A DNA stretch of 64,000 nucleotides, from the NCBI RefSeq assembly GCF_002964975.1, contig NZ_PSZM01000040.1:124001-188000 (forward strand), in the 5' to 3' direction. Below, one piece after another: positions 27,394 through 36,585 of the stretch. The first letter of the stretch is position 1. The number at the start of each line of letters is the position of its first letter. Below the pieces are notes generated by a model, which had not been told where the DNA came from, did not search any database, and saw only the letters and a list, made by a program, of their open reading frames with translations. The stretch comes from Apibacter adventoris. GTDB lineage: Bacteria; Bacteroidota; Bacteroidia; Flavobacteriales; Weeksellaceae. The position numbers and the translations under genes were made by a program.

Positions 27394-28409
27394 ATGAAAA
27401 AAATACTTATGAGTCTATGTTCTTTGTTATTTATAACTACATGGGTAAAAGCCCAGAATCAATATCCAACAGAAAAAAATTCATCTCCGGTTATTGATGG
27501 AGGGGCTATTGAAATGATTAAGCCATCTATGGATGGAGTTTGGGCGAAAGGTTTGTTTATAAACAAACACTTAATTCTCCAATTTCAGCAGGAATAGGGG
27601 CTTTTGGTATAGGAAATGATTATCATTTTTTATATTTTGGAATAAATAGTTCTCCTTGGGATGACTTATCCAAAGGAATGTTTTTACGGGAAAATGGAAG
27701 ATTGGGAATAGCTACTCATAATCCTATAGCCAAATTTGATGTTTCTGGAGGTAAATTAGGACAAGAAAAAGGATCTGAATTACCAATTGCTGCTTTTACT
27801 TCTTCTAATGCTAATCAAAATAAATTAATAATAAAACAAATGAGGTGGGCAAATGATAACCAGTGGATTTCAGCAAGTACGAGATTACAGTTAGTAACTG
27901 ATATTACCCCTCAGGGATATATAGAATTTAATAGTATTCCACCTTCCGGTGTAGGTACTGCTGAAAACCATAGATATGATAAGGTAGGAATAACGATGGG
28001 ACACGGAAATCAAGAATATTTTAGAATGAATTATGGAAATGGTTTTATAGGATTAGGAACTAATGATCCAGATGAAAGGCTTACTGTAAAAGGTAAAATT
28101 CATGCAGAAGAAGTAAAAATAGATTTGCAGGTTCCTGCTGATTATGTATTTCAGAAATATTATACAGGAAGATCTTCGCTAAAAAAAGAATATAAGTTAC
28201 CTTCTTTAGAAGAAGTAGAAAAATATACCAGAGAAAATCATCATTTACCAGAAATACCATCTGCTAAAGAAATTCAGGAAAATGGATTGCAATTGGGAGA
28301 AATGACTAATCTCTTGTTGCAAAAGATAGAAGAGATGACTATATATATAATTGAACAACAGAAACAAATAGAACAACTTAAACAAATAATAGATTCTCAG
28401 AATAAATAA
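27394..28409 (+). pseudogene. Secreted tail-fibre-like surface protein, frameshifted
   Basis: A signal peptide (M-K-K-I-L-M-S-L, then W-V-K-A-Q) begins a protein that runs to about codon 52, where the frame breaks near 27547-27552 (after W-A-K-G). The continuation is in another frame up to 28409. One missing base restores a protein of about 338 residues. The C-terminal part shows the pattern common in Bacteroidota fibre-like proteins: V-K-G-K-I-H-A-E-E-V, then Y-K-L-P-S-L-E-E-V, H-L-P-E-I-P-S-A, and a coiled-coil tail. The upstream promoter is intact. It is either a recent pseudogene or a sequence error. Confidence 0.65.
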
Positions 28410-28477
28410 TATATATTTTTAGAAAAGGTAAGTATAGATTTTGTATATTTCATATTTTACAGATTAAGAAATAAAAG

Positions 28478-28507
28478 CCTTTTATTTTTAAAGATAAAAG
28501 GTTTTTT
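28478..28507 (+). terminator. Intrinsic terminator
   Basis: An 8-bp stem (CCTTTTAT / ATAAAAGG) with an 8-nt loop is followed by a run of six T. It is 68 bp past the surface-protein stop and upstream of the GNAT gene. Confidence 0.7.
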
Positions 28508-28550
28508 ATTAGATATGTTTAGTTTCAATTTTAAATGTAAAATAATTATG

Positions 28551-29009
28551 ATGTTAGATATACAAATACGAAGAGCCCAAAAAGGAGATTGTTCCAGGTT
28601 ATTAGAATTAATTCGGGAGTTAGCAGAATATGAAAAAGCAACGGAACAGGTTACTATAACTTTAGAACACCTGGAAGAAAGCGGTTTTGGTAAAAATCCG
28701 GTTTGGAGAGCTTTTGTCGCTGTAGATACAAAAACCAATATTATTGTTGGGTTTTCGTTATATTATATACGTTTTTCTACTTGGAAAGGACAACGGTTGT
28801 ATCTGGAAGATATTATTGTCAATAAAGAATGGAGAGGAAAGGGAATAGGAAGCATGTTATTTGATACACTTCTTAAGGAAATGAAAGAACAAAAATTTAC
28901 GGGTATGATGTGGCAGGTTTTAGAATGGAATAAACCGGCAATAAAATTTTATAAAAAATATAAGGCTTCTTTTGATCCGGAATGGATAAATTGTAATATA
29001 GAAAATTAA
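28551..29009 (+). CDS. GNAT-family N-acetyltransferase (diamine/spermidine type)
   Basis: This 152-residue acetyltransferase has the acetyl-CoA motif W-R-G-K-G-I-G-S-M-L near 96-105, preceded by L-Y-L-E-D-I-I-V, and a C-terminal W-N-K-P-A-I-K-F-Y-K-K. The combination E-D-I-I-V, the N-x-x-A-I-x-F-Y pattern and the N-terminal I-R-x-A-x-x-x-D resemble spermidine/diamine acetyltransferases. An ATG one codon upstream (28548) is equally possible; the frame extended to 28515 adds an unrelated hydrophobic lead and was rejected. It is followed by a frameshifted OsmC gene. Confidence 0.82.
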   Translation: MLDIQIRRAQKGDCSRLLELIRELAEYEKATEQVTITLEHLEESGFGKNPVWRAFVAVDTKTNIIVGFSLYYIRFSTWKGQRLYLEDIIVNKEWRGKGIGSMLFDTLLKEMKEQKFTGMMWQVLEWNKPAIKFYKKYKASFDPEWINCNIEN

Positions 29010-29055
29010 TTTTCATATTTTATTTTTAACTTTGAAATAGGTAAAAAAAAATCAA

Positions 29056-29456
29056 ATGACTATACAGGTAACTTATGAAGGAGATTTGCATACGGATTCT
29101 GTTCATATTCAGAGTGGTGCTAAAATATTAACAGATGCCCCGGTAGATAATCATGGAAAGGGAGAAAACTTTTCTCCTACTGATATGGTTGCTAGTGCAT
29201 TAGCCAGTTGTATATTGACAATCATGGATATCAAAGCCAGGGATATGAATATAGATTTAAAAGGAACAAAAGCAGAGGTTACAAAATAATGAATGCATCG
29301 CCAAGAAGGATAGGAAAAATAAAAATTATAATTCGTTTTCCTCAATTAAATCTGAAGGAAAAGCAGAAAACTATTCTGGAACGTGTGGCGCATACCTGTC
29401 CGGTTGCGTTAACCCTTTCTCCGGATATAGAACAGGACGTTACTTTTGAATGGTAA
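29056..29456 (+). pseudogene. OsmC-family protein, split by a -1 frameshift in an A-run
   Basis: The first frame encodes the N-terminal half of an OsmC/Ohr-fold peroxide-detoxification protein, including S-P-T-D-M-V-A-S-A-L-A-S-C with one active-site Cys. It stops at 29289 right after V-T-K. The rest (I-M-N-A-S-P-R-R, then H-T-C-P-V with the second Cys) continues in the -1 frame to 29456. Adding one A to the AAAA at about 29282-29285 restores a protein of about 134 residues, the normal family length. All catalytic parts remain, so this is a very recent mutation, a sequence error, or -1 slippage on the A-run. Confidence 0.75.
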
Positions 29457-29532
29457 AATTATTAACACAAATTTAACTTTAAGTATAATTTTATACTTAC
29501 TAATTTTACACTTTATTATAATATTTTACAAA

Positions 29533-30273
29533 ATGAAAAAAATAATATGTTTAGCAAGTTTTTTATCTTTTACCATTGCTTTTTCACAACATCATCATTG
29601 GGGATATGAAGGACAAGAATCTCCTGAGCATTGGGGCGAAATAGAAGAAGGAATACAGTGTGGAATAGGAAAATTACAATCACCTATAAATATAAATATC
29701 TCTCAAACTGTAATTAATAAAAAATTACCCAAAATTTTATTTAATTATGGCGATGGTAGTGTAAATACTATTATTGATAATGGACACTCATTAGAGTTTG
29801 ATTTTAAACAAGGCAGTTCTATAATTTATGATCATAAAGTATATAATTTAGTTCAATTTCATGCCCATGAAGAATCAGAACATACAATTGATGGCATAAG
29901 ATATCCTTTAGAACTGCATTTTGTTCATAAAGCAGAAGATGGTTCTGTATTAGTAATTGGCGTTTTTGTAAAACAAGGAAACGAAAATTCTTACTTTGAA
30001 AAATTAAAAATTTTCAAAACTTTGGCTAAAAATGGCAAAGTAAATACTGAGGTTAATTTCAATCCTGAAAAAATGTATCCTAAAGATAAAAGTTATTATC
30101 ATTATTTAGGATCATTAACCACTCCACCTTGTGTAGAGAACGTAAACTGGATAATATTTAAAAATCCAATAACTATGTCTATTGAAGAAATAGAAGAAAT
30201 AGCCAAGCATCTTCCTAAAAATAACAATAGACCCATTCAACCTGTTAATGGAAGAGAAATTTCGCACAATTAG
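29533..30273 (+). CDS. Periplasmic alpha-class carbonic anhydrase
   Basis: The enzyme interconverts CO2 and bicarbonate. From the ATG at 29533 the precursor has 246 residues with a signal peptide (M-K-K-I-I-C-L-A, cleavage after F-S). A longer frame from 29446 overlaps the osmC end and is rejected. Zinc ligands fit His110, His112 (Q-F-H-A-H) and His129 (E-L-H-F-V-H). Cys43 and the Cys in T-T-P-P-C-V near 199 form the conserved disulfide of bacterial alpha enzymes. The His-rich start of the mature protein (H-H-H-W) is typical. Confidence 0.92.
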   Translation: MKKIICLASFLSFTIAFSQHHHWGYEGQESPEHWGEIEEGIQCGIGKLQSPININISQTVINKKLPKILFNYGDGSVNTIIDNGHSLEFDFKQGSSIIYDHKVYNLVQFHAHEESEHTIDGIRYPLELHFVHKAEDGSVLVIGVFVKQGNENSYFEKLKIFKTLAKNGKVNTEVNFNPEKMYPKDKSYYHYLGSLTTPPCVENVNWIIFKNPITMSIEEIEEIAKHLPKNNNRPIQPVNGREISHN

Positions 30274-30330
30274 TTTAATTTAAAAGTATTGATTTTTTAT
30301 TAAGCTATTAAAAAGTATTAATTTTGTAAA

Positions 30331-31662
30331 ATGCTTGAGAAAACAAAAAAATCAGTAGCTTTTCATACCTTGGGATGTAAGTTAAATTTTGCAGAAACTT
30401 CTACTATAGCAAGACAACTTTTAAACGAAGGATTTACAAAAGTTTCCTTTGATGAAGCTTCTGATATTTATATTATTAATACCTGCTCTGTAACAGATAA
30501 TGCAGATAAAGAATGTAAAACTATTGTAAAAAGGGCATTAAGTAAAAATCCGGAAGCTTTAATTTGTATAATAGGTTGTTATGCGCAGCTTAAACCTCAA
30601 GAAGTTGCCCAAATAGAAGGTGTTGATTTGGTATTAGGTGCCAAGGAAAAATTTAATATTCATAGGTATATTAATGATTTAAAAAAAGATTCTGAAACAA
30701 AAATTCATTCTTGTGAAATTGATGAAGCTGATTTTTTTGTCGGATCTTATTCCATAGGAGACAGAACACGTGCTTTTTTAAAAGTACAGGATGGTTGTGA
30801 TTATAAGTGTACTTATTGTACTATTCCTTTAGCGAGAGGAATTTCTCGTTCAGCAACTTTAGATAATATTGTAAATCAGGCCAGAGAGATATCTAATAAA
30901 GGAATAAGAGAAATTGTTTTAACCGGTGTTAATATCGGAGATTATGGAAAAGGGGAGTATGGAAATAAAAAACATGAACATACCTTTCTTGAATTGGTAA
31001 AAGAATTGGATAAAATAGAGGGAATAGAGAGGGTAAGAATTTCTTCCATAGAGCCCAACTTATTAAAAGATGATGTGATAGATTTTGTTTCTCAAAGTAA
31101 AATTTTTGTCCCTCATTTTCATATTCCTTTACAATCCGGATGTGATGATTTATTAAAGAAAATGAAAAGACGATATCTTTCCCATTTATATAAGGAAAGA
31201 GTAGAAAAAATCCGGTCCGTATTGCCGGATGCATGTATTGGAGTCGATGTTATTGTTGGATTTCCTGGAGAAACAGAAGATAAATTTATGGAAACCTATA
31301 ATTTCATTCAAAGTTTACCTATAAGTTATTTACATGTTTTTACCTATTCGGAAAGAGAAAATACGGAAGCTATTAAGATGGAAGGAATCGTACCTATTGT
31401 AGAAAGAAAAAAAAGAAATAAAATGTTAAAAATTCTTTCTGAGAAGAAAAGGCATGCTTTTTATGAATCCCAGTTAGGTAAGGAAAAAACAGTTTTATGG
31501 GAACATGATAATAAAGAAGGAAACATGTTTGGGTATACAGAAAATTATATCAGGGTAAAGCAGCCTTATACAGAAATATCTGTAAATCAATTGGAAAAAG
31601 TTTGCCTAGATACAATCGATTCTTTAGGAAATGTAATTGTGAAAGATAATATTCTAATTTGA
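30331..31662 (+). CDS. mtaB: tRNA t6A37 methylthiotransferase MtaB
   Basis: MtaB converts t6A37 to ms2t6A in tRNA using two Fe-S clusters. The 443-residue protein has the N-terminal cluster cysteines Cys16 (L-G-C-K-L-N), Cys52 (N-T-C-S-V-T) and Cys83 (G-C-Y-A-Q), a radical-SAM C-x3-C-x2-C (Cys156, Cys160, Cys163) and a C-terminal TRAM-like domain. The first motif, G-C-K-L-N, separates MtaB from MiaB (G-C-Q-M-N). A TAATTTTG box at 30319-30326 is so close to the ATG that a leaderless mRNA is possible. It complements tsaD in the same window. Confidence 0.94.
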   Translation: MLEKTKKSVAFHTLGCKLNFAETSTIARQLLNEGFTKVSFDEASDIYIINTCSVTDNADKECKTIVKRALSKNPEALICIIGCYAQLKPQEVAQIEGVDLVLGAKEKFNIHRYINDLKKDSETKIHSCEIDEADFFVGSYSIGDRTRAFLKVQDGCDYKCTYCTIPLARGISRSATLDNIVNQAREISNKGIREIVLTGVNIGDYGKGEYGNKKHEHTFLELVKELDKIEGIERVRISSIEPNLLKDDVIDFVSQSKIFVPHFHIPLQSGCDDLLKKMKRRYLSHLYKERVEKIRSVLPDACIGVDVIVGFPGETEDKFMETYNFIQSLPISYLHVFTYSERENTEAIKMEGIVPIVERKKRNKMLKILSEKKRHAFYESQLGKEKTVLWEHDNKEGNMFGYTENYIRVKQPYTEISVNQLEKVCLDTIDSLGNVIVKDNILI

Positions 31663-31683
31663 TAATATCTAACTAACTATAAT

Positions 31684-31717
31684 AAAAGCATCCATAAATT
31701 TAATTGTGGATGCTTTT
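31684..31717. terminator. Bidirectional terminator
   Basis: A perfect 11-bp stem (AAAAGCATCCA / TGGATGCTTTT) with a 12-nt loop lies between mtaB and the convergent giant T9SS protein gene. Confidence 0.85.
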
Positions 31718-31735
31718 ACATTGTGTCATTTTTTA

Positions 31736-34700
31736 TTATAAATGATCATAATTTTTTAATAAAATCCATCCGGTAAATTTTCTACCATCAGCTATGTTTA
31801 TAATATACCAATAAGAATTGGTAGGTAATATCCTGCCTAGATAGTAACCATTCCAAGAAAAACAAGTAGTTGATGATTCTTCAAATACTAATTTTCCATA
31901 ACGATCAAAAATTTGTAAACGCGAAGGAATTCCATCAAACAGATCTAAACCACATAATGTCCAATTATCATTATGAGAATCTCCATTAGGAGTTATTAAA
32001 TTATTAATTTTAAAAATAATACCTTTTGCTGTTGTAGGTTTACAGAGTGATGTTTTAGACCTTACATAAATAGAATAAGTAGAAGGCTCTAAATTGCTAA
32101 AGGTGTTACTTTTTTGCCAAGTAATATTGTCCATGGAATATTCAAGGGGTTTCGGACCTTCAGCAATAATTTTAATATAGTCTTTACCGGCAATGATTTG
32201 TTTTATTTTAACTTTTTCATATTCGGATACAAATGTTTTATATGTGTATTTACATCCGTTAGTTCCCGTAATTGTTACCCAGTAATGACCTGAAGCATTG
32301 ATCGTAATTTTATGCAGATTTGTTCCCTTTTCACCATTACTCCATTCGTAAAAATCATCAACATTTCCCGTATTAGCATCAATAATTATAGTTTCTCCAT
32401 CCGGACATATTTTATATCCGGATTTTAAAGAACTTTTCGGAACAGGTAATACAGTAAGTTTAATGGAACCTATAGAAGGACAGTATGAAGAAGTTCGAGA
32501 AGATATTCTTACATAAACTACCTCATTAACCGGGTTGATATTTTTATAATTTTCGGGATTGCTAATTTTATTTATTTGATTTTGAGCATCTGACTGGTTA
32601 TGATAATATTCATAGTATACGTCTTTAACTAAACTGATTTGATCAGAAACCGAAGTGAGATCAAAAGTTGTAATACCGTCAAAGTCTTCGTCACAATTTA
32701 TAATTTCAGGAGTTTTATCTATTGGTATTTTATTTAAAGTGTAAAGAATTACTTTTTTTACAGAACTACAATTAAATTTATTAGTTGCTTTTACATAAAT
32801 ATCTTTGGGAAAAGAAGTAATGATAAATTCTTTTTTATCCGGATAGGGGATTGGATTTATATTGTCATCCGCATCTTGTTGGGAATGAAAATAAGAAAAA
32901 GTATATTCATTAGTATCTGCAATTACTTCATTTTTAAGTTTTTCTAACCATATTGAAAAGATGCCGTCAAAATTATCATCACAAACTAAATATTTACTGT
33001 CTACTAATTTGGGAAGCGGAATAATATTGATTTCAATACTACGAATAGTGTAGCAATTATTGATTGTATTATTAAATCTTACCCATACATAAGATTGAGT
33101 AGAATTAATCGGGTAATTATTAATTTTATTAGGATCGGAAATTAAATCTGAATTAAGTTCTTTCTCAGCTCCATCTTTTGAATAATAAAAATTTATATTT
33201 ATATTAGAAATATTAGATTTTAACATTTCTTTCTTTGCATAATCCATTAAATTTATTGGAGGTCTTTTTTCATAATTACATAAGTTAGAAATATAATCAA
33301 CCGCTTCTATGGTATTAATATCTTGAAAATTTAATTTAGAAATGTTGAAACAAGAAGAATCATCATTTATTCTTACATAAATGGTTTTTGAAAAATTAAC
33401 AGCATAATTAGTAAAATTAATAATAGGTTTTAAATTATCGTGTGCATCATCATAACTTTCAAAATAAGAAAAATTATATCCTGTAGTATTACTAATTAAG
33501 AAATTATTATATTCTGTAAGATTTACAATTTCACTATTATCAGAATTATTATCACATAGTTTTACTGTATAGTCTTTAGTTTCAGCAAAACTATGATTAA
33601 CTAATAATAATCTAATTTTATAAGTAAAAAAACAATTATTTTTTAATTCAACTTTTATATAGACATCTGTATCTTGGGTCAATAGTATATCAGTGATGGA
33701 TGAATCTAAAGTTGGCGAATTATAATAAGTGACTTTGGTTCCAATAGGGTATCCGTCAAGCATAATTTTATTCAAGTTATGTAATGAGAATTTTTCATTG
33801 CCATCATGCCCCATATCACAAATTTCGAAAGTAGATATTTTTTTTACTTTATTATAAAAATAAATGTTAATAGGTTGATTAAAATCACAATTAAATTTAA
33901 AATCATGAAATTTTACATAAACATTAATAAAATTTTGAGATATTTCAAATACATTAGGGTTAGAAACAGGGATAGTCGCATTTTTGTCATAATAAAAGCC
34001 AATTAACGAAATATTAGAGGAGCCAACCATTTCTTTGAAGAAATCATTTAGATTTACATTGGTTTTTCCTTTATCATTATTATCACATATATATTTTGTT
34101 GAAGATTCTACTGAAGTAACAGCCTCTGTAATTATTATTTCTCCTATTGGAGGACAATATTTATTATCATAGTTATTTATTCTTACATAGTACACATCAT
34201 ATGTATTTACAGGATAATGCTTCGGGTTATCTATAGGGTTTACCCCCTTAAGAGCATCCTTATTACTTATGTGATAGGTAAAATGATATTTTTTATAATC
34301 GGTAACCAATTTTTCATAAACCGTTAGGTCTTTATATTCACCTTTAACATTTCCACAGGTTGTGATCTTCATAGTTGGTAACTCTATGCTAGTGGGAAAA
34401 GAAAATTGAGCAGTAATAATTTGCGAACATTCCTTATAATTTTTATTATATATACGTAGATATAACTTTTTTTTGTCTGGTAAATGTATTTCAAGAGAAT
34501 TTATCGGGTTAATTTGTTTTTGGGCATCTTCATAAGAATAATAATATTCTACATTCATCCAATCTGCATAATTTTCAATTGATTCGCTGAAGTCTTTGGT
34601 ATATAAGGTTACAGGATTATTATTTTTATTAGAACAAAATTGAATTTCTTGTTTGTCTCTTAATTTGGGAGTTTTAAATAGTTTTATAGTTAATGGAACC

Positions 34701-35962
34701 ACTGTAATACAGGTTTTAGTTTTTTCAACTCTTAAATAAAAAGTTTTTGAATCAACCGTCATCAAATAATTATCAAGTCCGTTTATTGAGTTTTGATAAT
34801 TTATAGCATCATCTAAAGAATTATGAAAACTATAATTAACATTTTTTTGTGATCCAATAGATTCAAGTGCCAATGAATTAAAGTCAACTTTGTTAGGGAA
34901 ATTTCCATCAAAACATTTATTTTTATCTATTTTTTTAGCTGTAGGAAATTCTTTATCAAAAAGAACTTGAATGGTACCAGTAAGATAGGTTTCTGAACAA
35001 GTATTATACAAAATTTTAGCTTTATAAGAAGTATTACTTGAAGGATATACAATAACACTTTCTCCAGTCCCTATTAAATTATTGTTATCATCATACCACT
35101 CTATTGAAGTTTTAATTTTTCCTTTTGGAGTAAAACGCCAAGCCTCATTTTGTGTTTCCCATATTCCTTTATTTCTGTTGGGTGGAAAAATACCTATAGG
35201 ATTTTTTTCACTTCCATTGGTTAATCCTATAAGTGCTTGTTTTTCATTTCCAGCAGCACACGTTAAGGGTTTATCTTTTATAAAAACATCTATTATATTA
35301 GTAGTTTCATAAAGAACAACTTGAAGTGTAGATTTTTTATTATCGCAGTTAAAATGATTCATATTAAAATAATTGATAACTACAGTTCTAAAAGGTTTTG
35401 ATCCATAGGTAGCCATAGTAATTTTTCCACAATTACCAATATTAGCGCAACCAAAGGCTTTACTATCATTGGTCATGTCATGATAAGCCCCAAAAATAGT
35501 ATTACGCATAAGAGATACATTCGGAATTGGACCAGCAATAGTATAAGGACATTCTGTAGAGGCATATTCTGCGGCATTAAAACTTATAACTCCATTATCT
35601 CCTACTACAATAGATTTAAAGGTATTACCATAGAAACAAAAGTCGAATGGCAGCTTAATTTCATCACTCCATTTATCGTCTTTGTCAATTATAATTTCTT
35701 TTCCTTCACTAAAATTTCCATAAGGTGTATAATTTATAGATGAGACAGTATAATCTAAAGGTTTATTGATTTCAGGATATTCTACAGTAAACTTAATGCC
35801 ATGTGCTTTATTTTCAAATTTATAATTACAATCTATATTAATAGAATTTTTTGTTTCATTATGATCTTTTATAATTACAGGAGAAACTGTTTGGCTATTA
35901 CAAAAATTATTAAATACTATGATAAAAAATATAAAGAAGGAAAATAAAGATAGATTTCTCAT
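31736..35962 (-). CDS. Giant secreted protein with type B T9SS sorting domain
   Basis: This 1408-residue protein has a signal peptide (about 1-24, ending in N-S-Q) and a C-terminal gliding-motility/type B sorting domain in the last 85 residues: I-T-P-N-G-D-S-H-N-D-N-W, then L-Q-I-F-D-R-Y-G-K-L-V-F, and W-N-G-Y. It is therefore exported by the type IX system. An N-terminal globular domain (about 60-280) is followed by about nine loosely repeated units of about 80-110 residues, each with a (V/I)-Y-V-(R/K)-(I/F) strand and a nearby Cys. The units probably form extended Ig-like adhesin or stalk modules. A TATATTTG-type box lies at 36001-36008. Confidence 0.88.
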   Translation of the reverse strand: MRNLSLFSFFIFFIIVFNNFCNSQTVSPVIIKDHNETKNSINIDCNYKFENKAHGIKFTVEYPEINKPLDYTVSSINYTPYGNFSEGKEIIIDKDDKWSDEIKLPFDFCFYGNTFKSIVVGDNGVISFNAAEYASTECPYTIAGPIPNVSLMRNTIFGAYHDMTNDSKAFGCANIGNCGKITMATYGSKPFRTVVINYFNMNHFNCDNKKSTLQVVLYETTNIIDVFIKDKPLTCAAGNEKQALIGLTNGSEKNPIGIFPPNRNKGIWETQNEAWRFTPKGKIKTSIEWYDDNNNLIGTGESVIVYPSSNTSYKAKILYNTCSETYLTGTIQVLFDKEFPTAKKIDKNKCFDGNFPNKVDFNSLALESIGSQKNVNYSFHNSLDDAINYQNSINGLDNYLMTVDSKTFYLRVEKTKTCITVVPLTIKLFKTPKLRDKQEIQFCSNKNNNPVTLYTKDFSESIENYADWMNVEYYYSYEDAQKQINPINSLEIHLPDKKKLYLRIYNKNYKECSQIITAQFSFPTSIELPTMKITTCGNVKGEYKDLTVYEKLVTDYKKYHFTYHISNKDALKGVNPIDNPKHYPVNTYDVYYVRINNYDNKYCPPIGEIIITEAVTSVESSTKYICDNNDKGKTNVNLNDFFKEMVGSSNISLIGFYYDKNATIPVSNPNVFEISQNFINVYVKFHDFKFNCDFNQPINIYFYNKVKKISTFEICDMGHDGNEKFSLHNLNKIMLDGYPIGTKVTYYNSPTLDSSITDILLTQDTDVYIKVELKNNCFFTYKIRLLLVNHSFAETKDYTVKLCDNNSDNSEIVNLTEYNNFLISNTTGYNFSYFESYDDAHDNLKPIINFTNYAVNFSKTIYVRINDDSSCFNISKLNFQDINTIEAVDYISNLCNYEKRPPINLMDYAKKEMLKSNISNININFYYSKDGAEKELNSDLISDPNKINNYPINSTQSYVWVRFNNTINNCYTIRSIEINIIPLPKLVDSKYLVCDDNFDGIFSIWLEKLKNEVIADTNEYTFSYFHSQQDADDNINPIPYPDKKEFIITSFPKDIYVKATNKFNCSSVKKVILYTLNKIPIDKTPEIINCDEDFDGITTFDLTSVSDQISLVKDVYYEYYHNQSDAQNQINKISNPENYKNINPVNEVVYVRISSRTSSYCPSIGSIKLTVLPVPKSSLKSGYKICPDGETIIIDANTGNVDDFYEWSNGEKGTNLHKITINASGHYWVTITGTNGCKYTYKTFVSEYEKVKIKQIIAGKDYIKIIAEGPKPLEYSMDNITWQKSNTFSNLEPSTYSIYVRSKTSLCKPTTAKGIIFKINNLITPNGDSHNDNWTLCGLDLFDGIPSRLQIFDRYGKLVFEESSTTCFSWNGYYLGRILPTNSYWYIINIADGRKFTGWILLKNYDHL

Positions 35963-36000
35963 ATGTAGTATATTTTTATATGATCATTTATTAATATACA

Positions 36001-36008
36001 CAAATATA
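36001..36008 (-). promoter_or_regulatory. Candidate -7 box for the T9SS protein gene
   Basis: Read on the minus strand this is TATATTTG, matching TAnnTTTG, about 40 nt upstream of the ATG at 35962. No -33 element was evident. The following 330 bp up to 36335 are an AT-rich spacer in which no gene was recognised. Confidence 0.4.
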
Positions 36009-36335
36009 TAAATATAATTTTATAGATATTTAAATAATATTAATAAAAAAAAGAATATAAAAAAATAATTTTAGGCTATAAATTATTTTAAAACAATCAA
36101 ATTAGAAATTAATGTTTAAAACAAAATTTTTCTGTTTCTATATTTTAAAAAATATAAACTTATTCTAAAAGTTTGGTTTTGAACTAGAAAACAAATATAT
36201 AGTTACTTCAAATACATTAATTGTTAATAGATTAATAAATTTTTTATAATATTACTATTTGTAAAAAAAGTTTAAGTTATTTTTTTAATAAATTTATTTT
36301 AGTGTAATTTTAATTACTATTTAAAATAAAAGTAT

Positions 36336-36343
36336 TAATTTTG
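36336..36343 (+). promoter_or_regulatory. Candidate -7 box for a small RNA
   Basis: TAATTTTG is a perfect TAnnTTTG match with no open reading frame behind it for 240 bp. Instead it is followed by a structured region ending in a T-run, so it probably drives the RNA annotated at 36350-36499. Confidence 0.45.
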
Positions 36344-36349
36344 GTGACC

Positions 36350-36499
36350 ATAAGTTAAAAGAGTTTTTTGAAAAATAAGTCATCCTTAATGGAGGGGTAT
36401 AACAGTTAATTGACTTTCTGCCACTTAGAAATTTAATTAGTTTATATACAATTACTTTTCTTAGAAATCAACCCTGCTGGTATACACCCTCTCTTTTTT
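36350..36499 (+). ncRNA. Candidate structured small RNA (6S-like hairpin)
   Basis: Between a TAnnTTTG box and a T-run (36493-36499) the sequence folds by eye into one long interrupted hairpin. The closing stem is GAGGGGTATA (36392-36401) with TATAC-A-CCCTC (36481-36491), extended by CAG/CTG. After an internal bubble come TTGA-c-TTTCT (36410-36419) with AGAAA-TCAA (36463-36471), then AGAAA (36427-36431) with TTTCT (36457-36461), and TAATT (36434-36438) with AATTA (36450-36454). A long rod with a central bubble resembles 6S RNA, for which a flavobacterial form (6S-Flavo) is known. That assignment is a hypothesis. The next gene has its own promoter box, so this is not simply its leader. Confidence 0.5.
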
Positions 36500-36533
36500 A
36501 TTTCTATTTTATTCTAATATCATAGCGAATGAG

Positions 36534-36541
36534 TAACTTTG
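36534..36541 (+). promoter_or_regulatory. Candidate -7 box for the aminotransferase gene
   Basis: TAACTTTG is a perfect TAnnTTTG box 45 bp upstream of the ATG at 36586 and 35 bp downstream of the RNA's T-run. This separates the aminotransferase transcript from the upstream RNA. Confidence 0.45.
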
Positions 36542-36585
36542 CAATTAGGTATTATTAAAGTAAATAAACACAAATATTATATATT

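Noticed and set aside
29446-29532. Extended hydrophobic start of the carbonic anhydrase
   Set aside because: It overlaps the osmC end, and the Met at 29533 starts a clean signal peptide.
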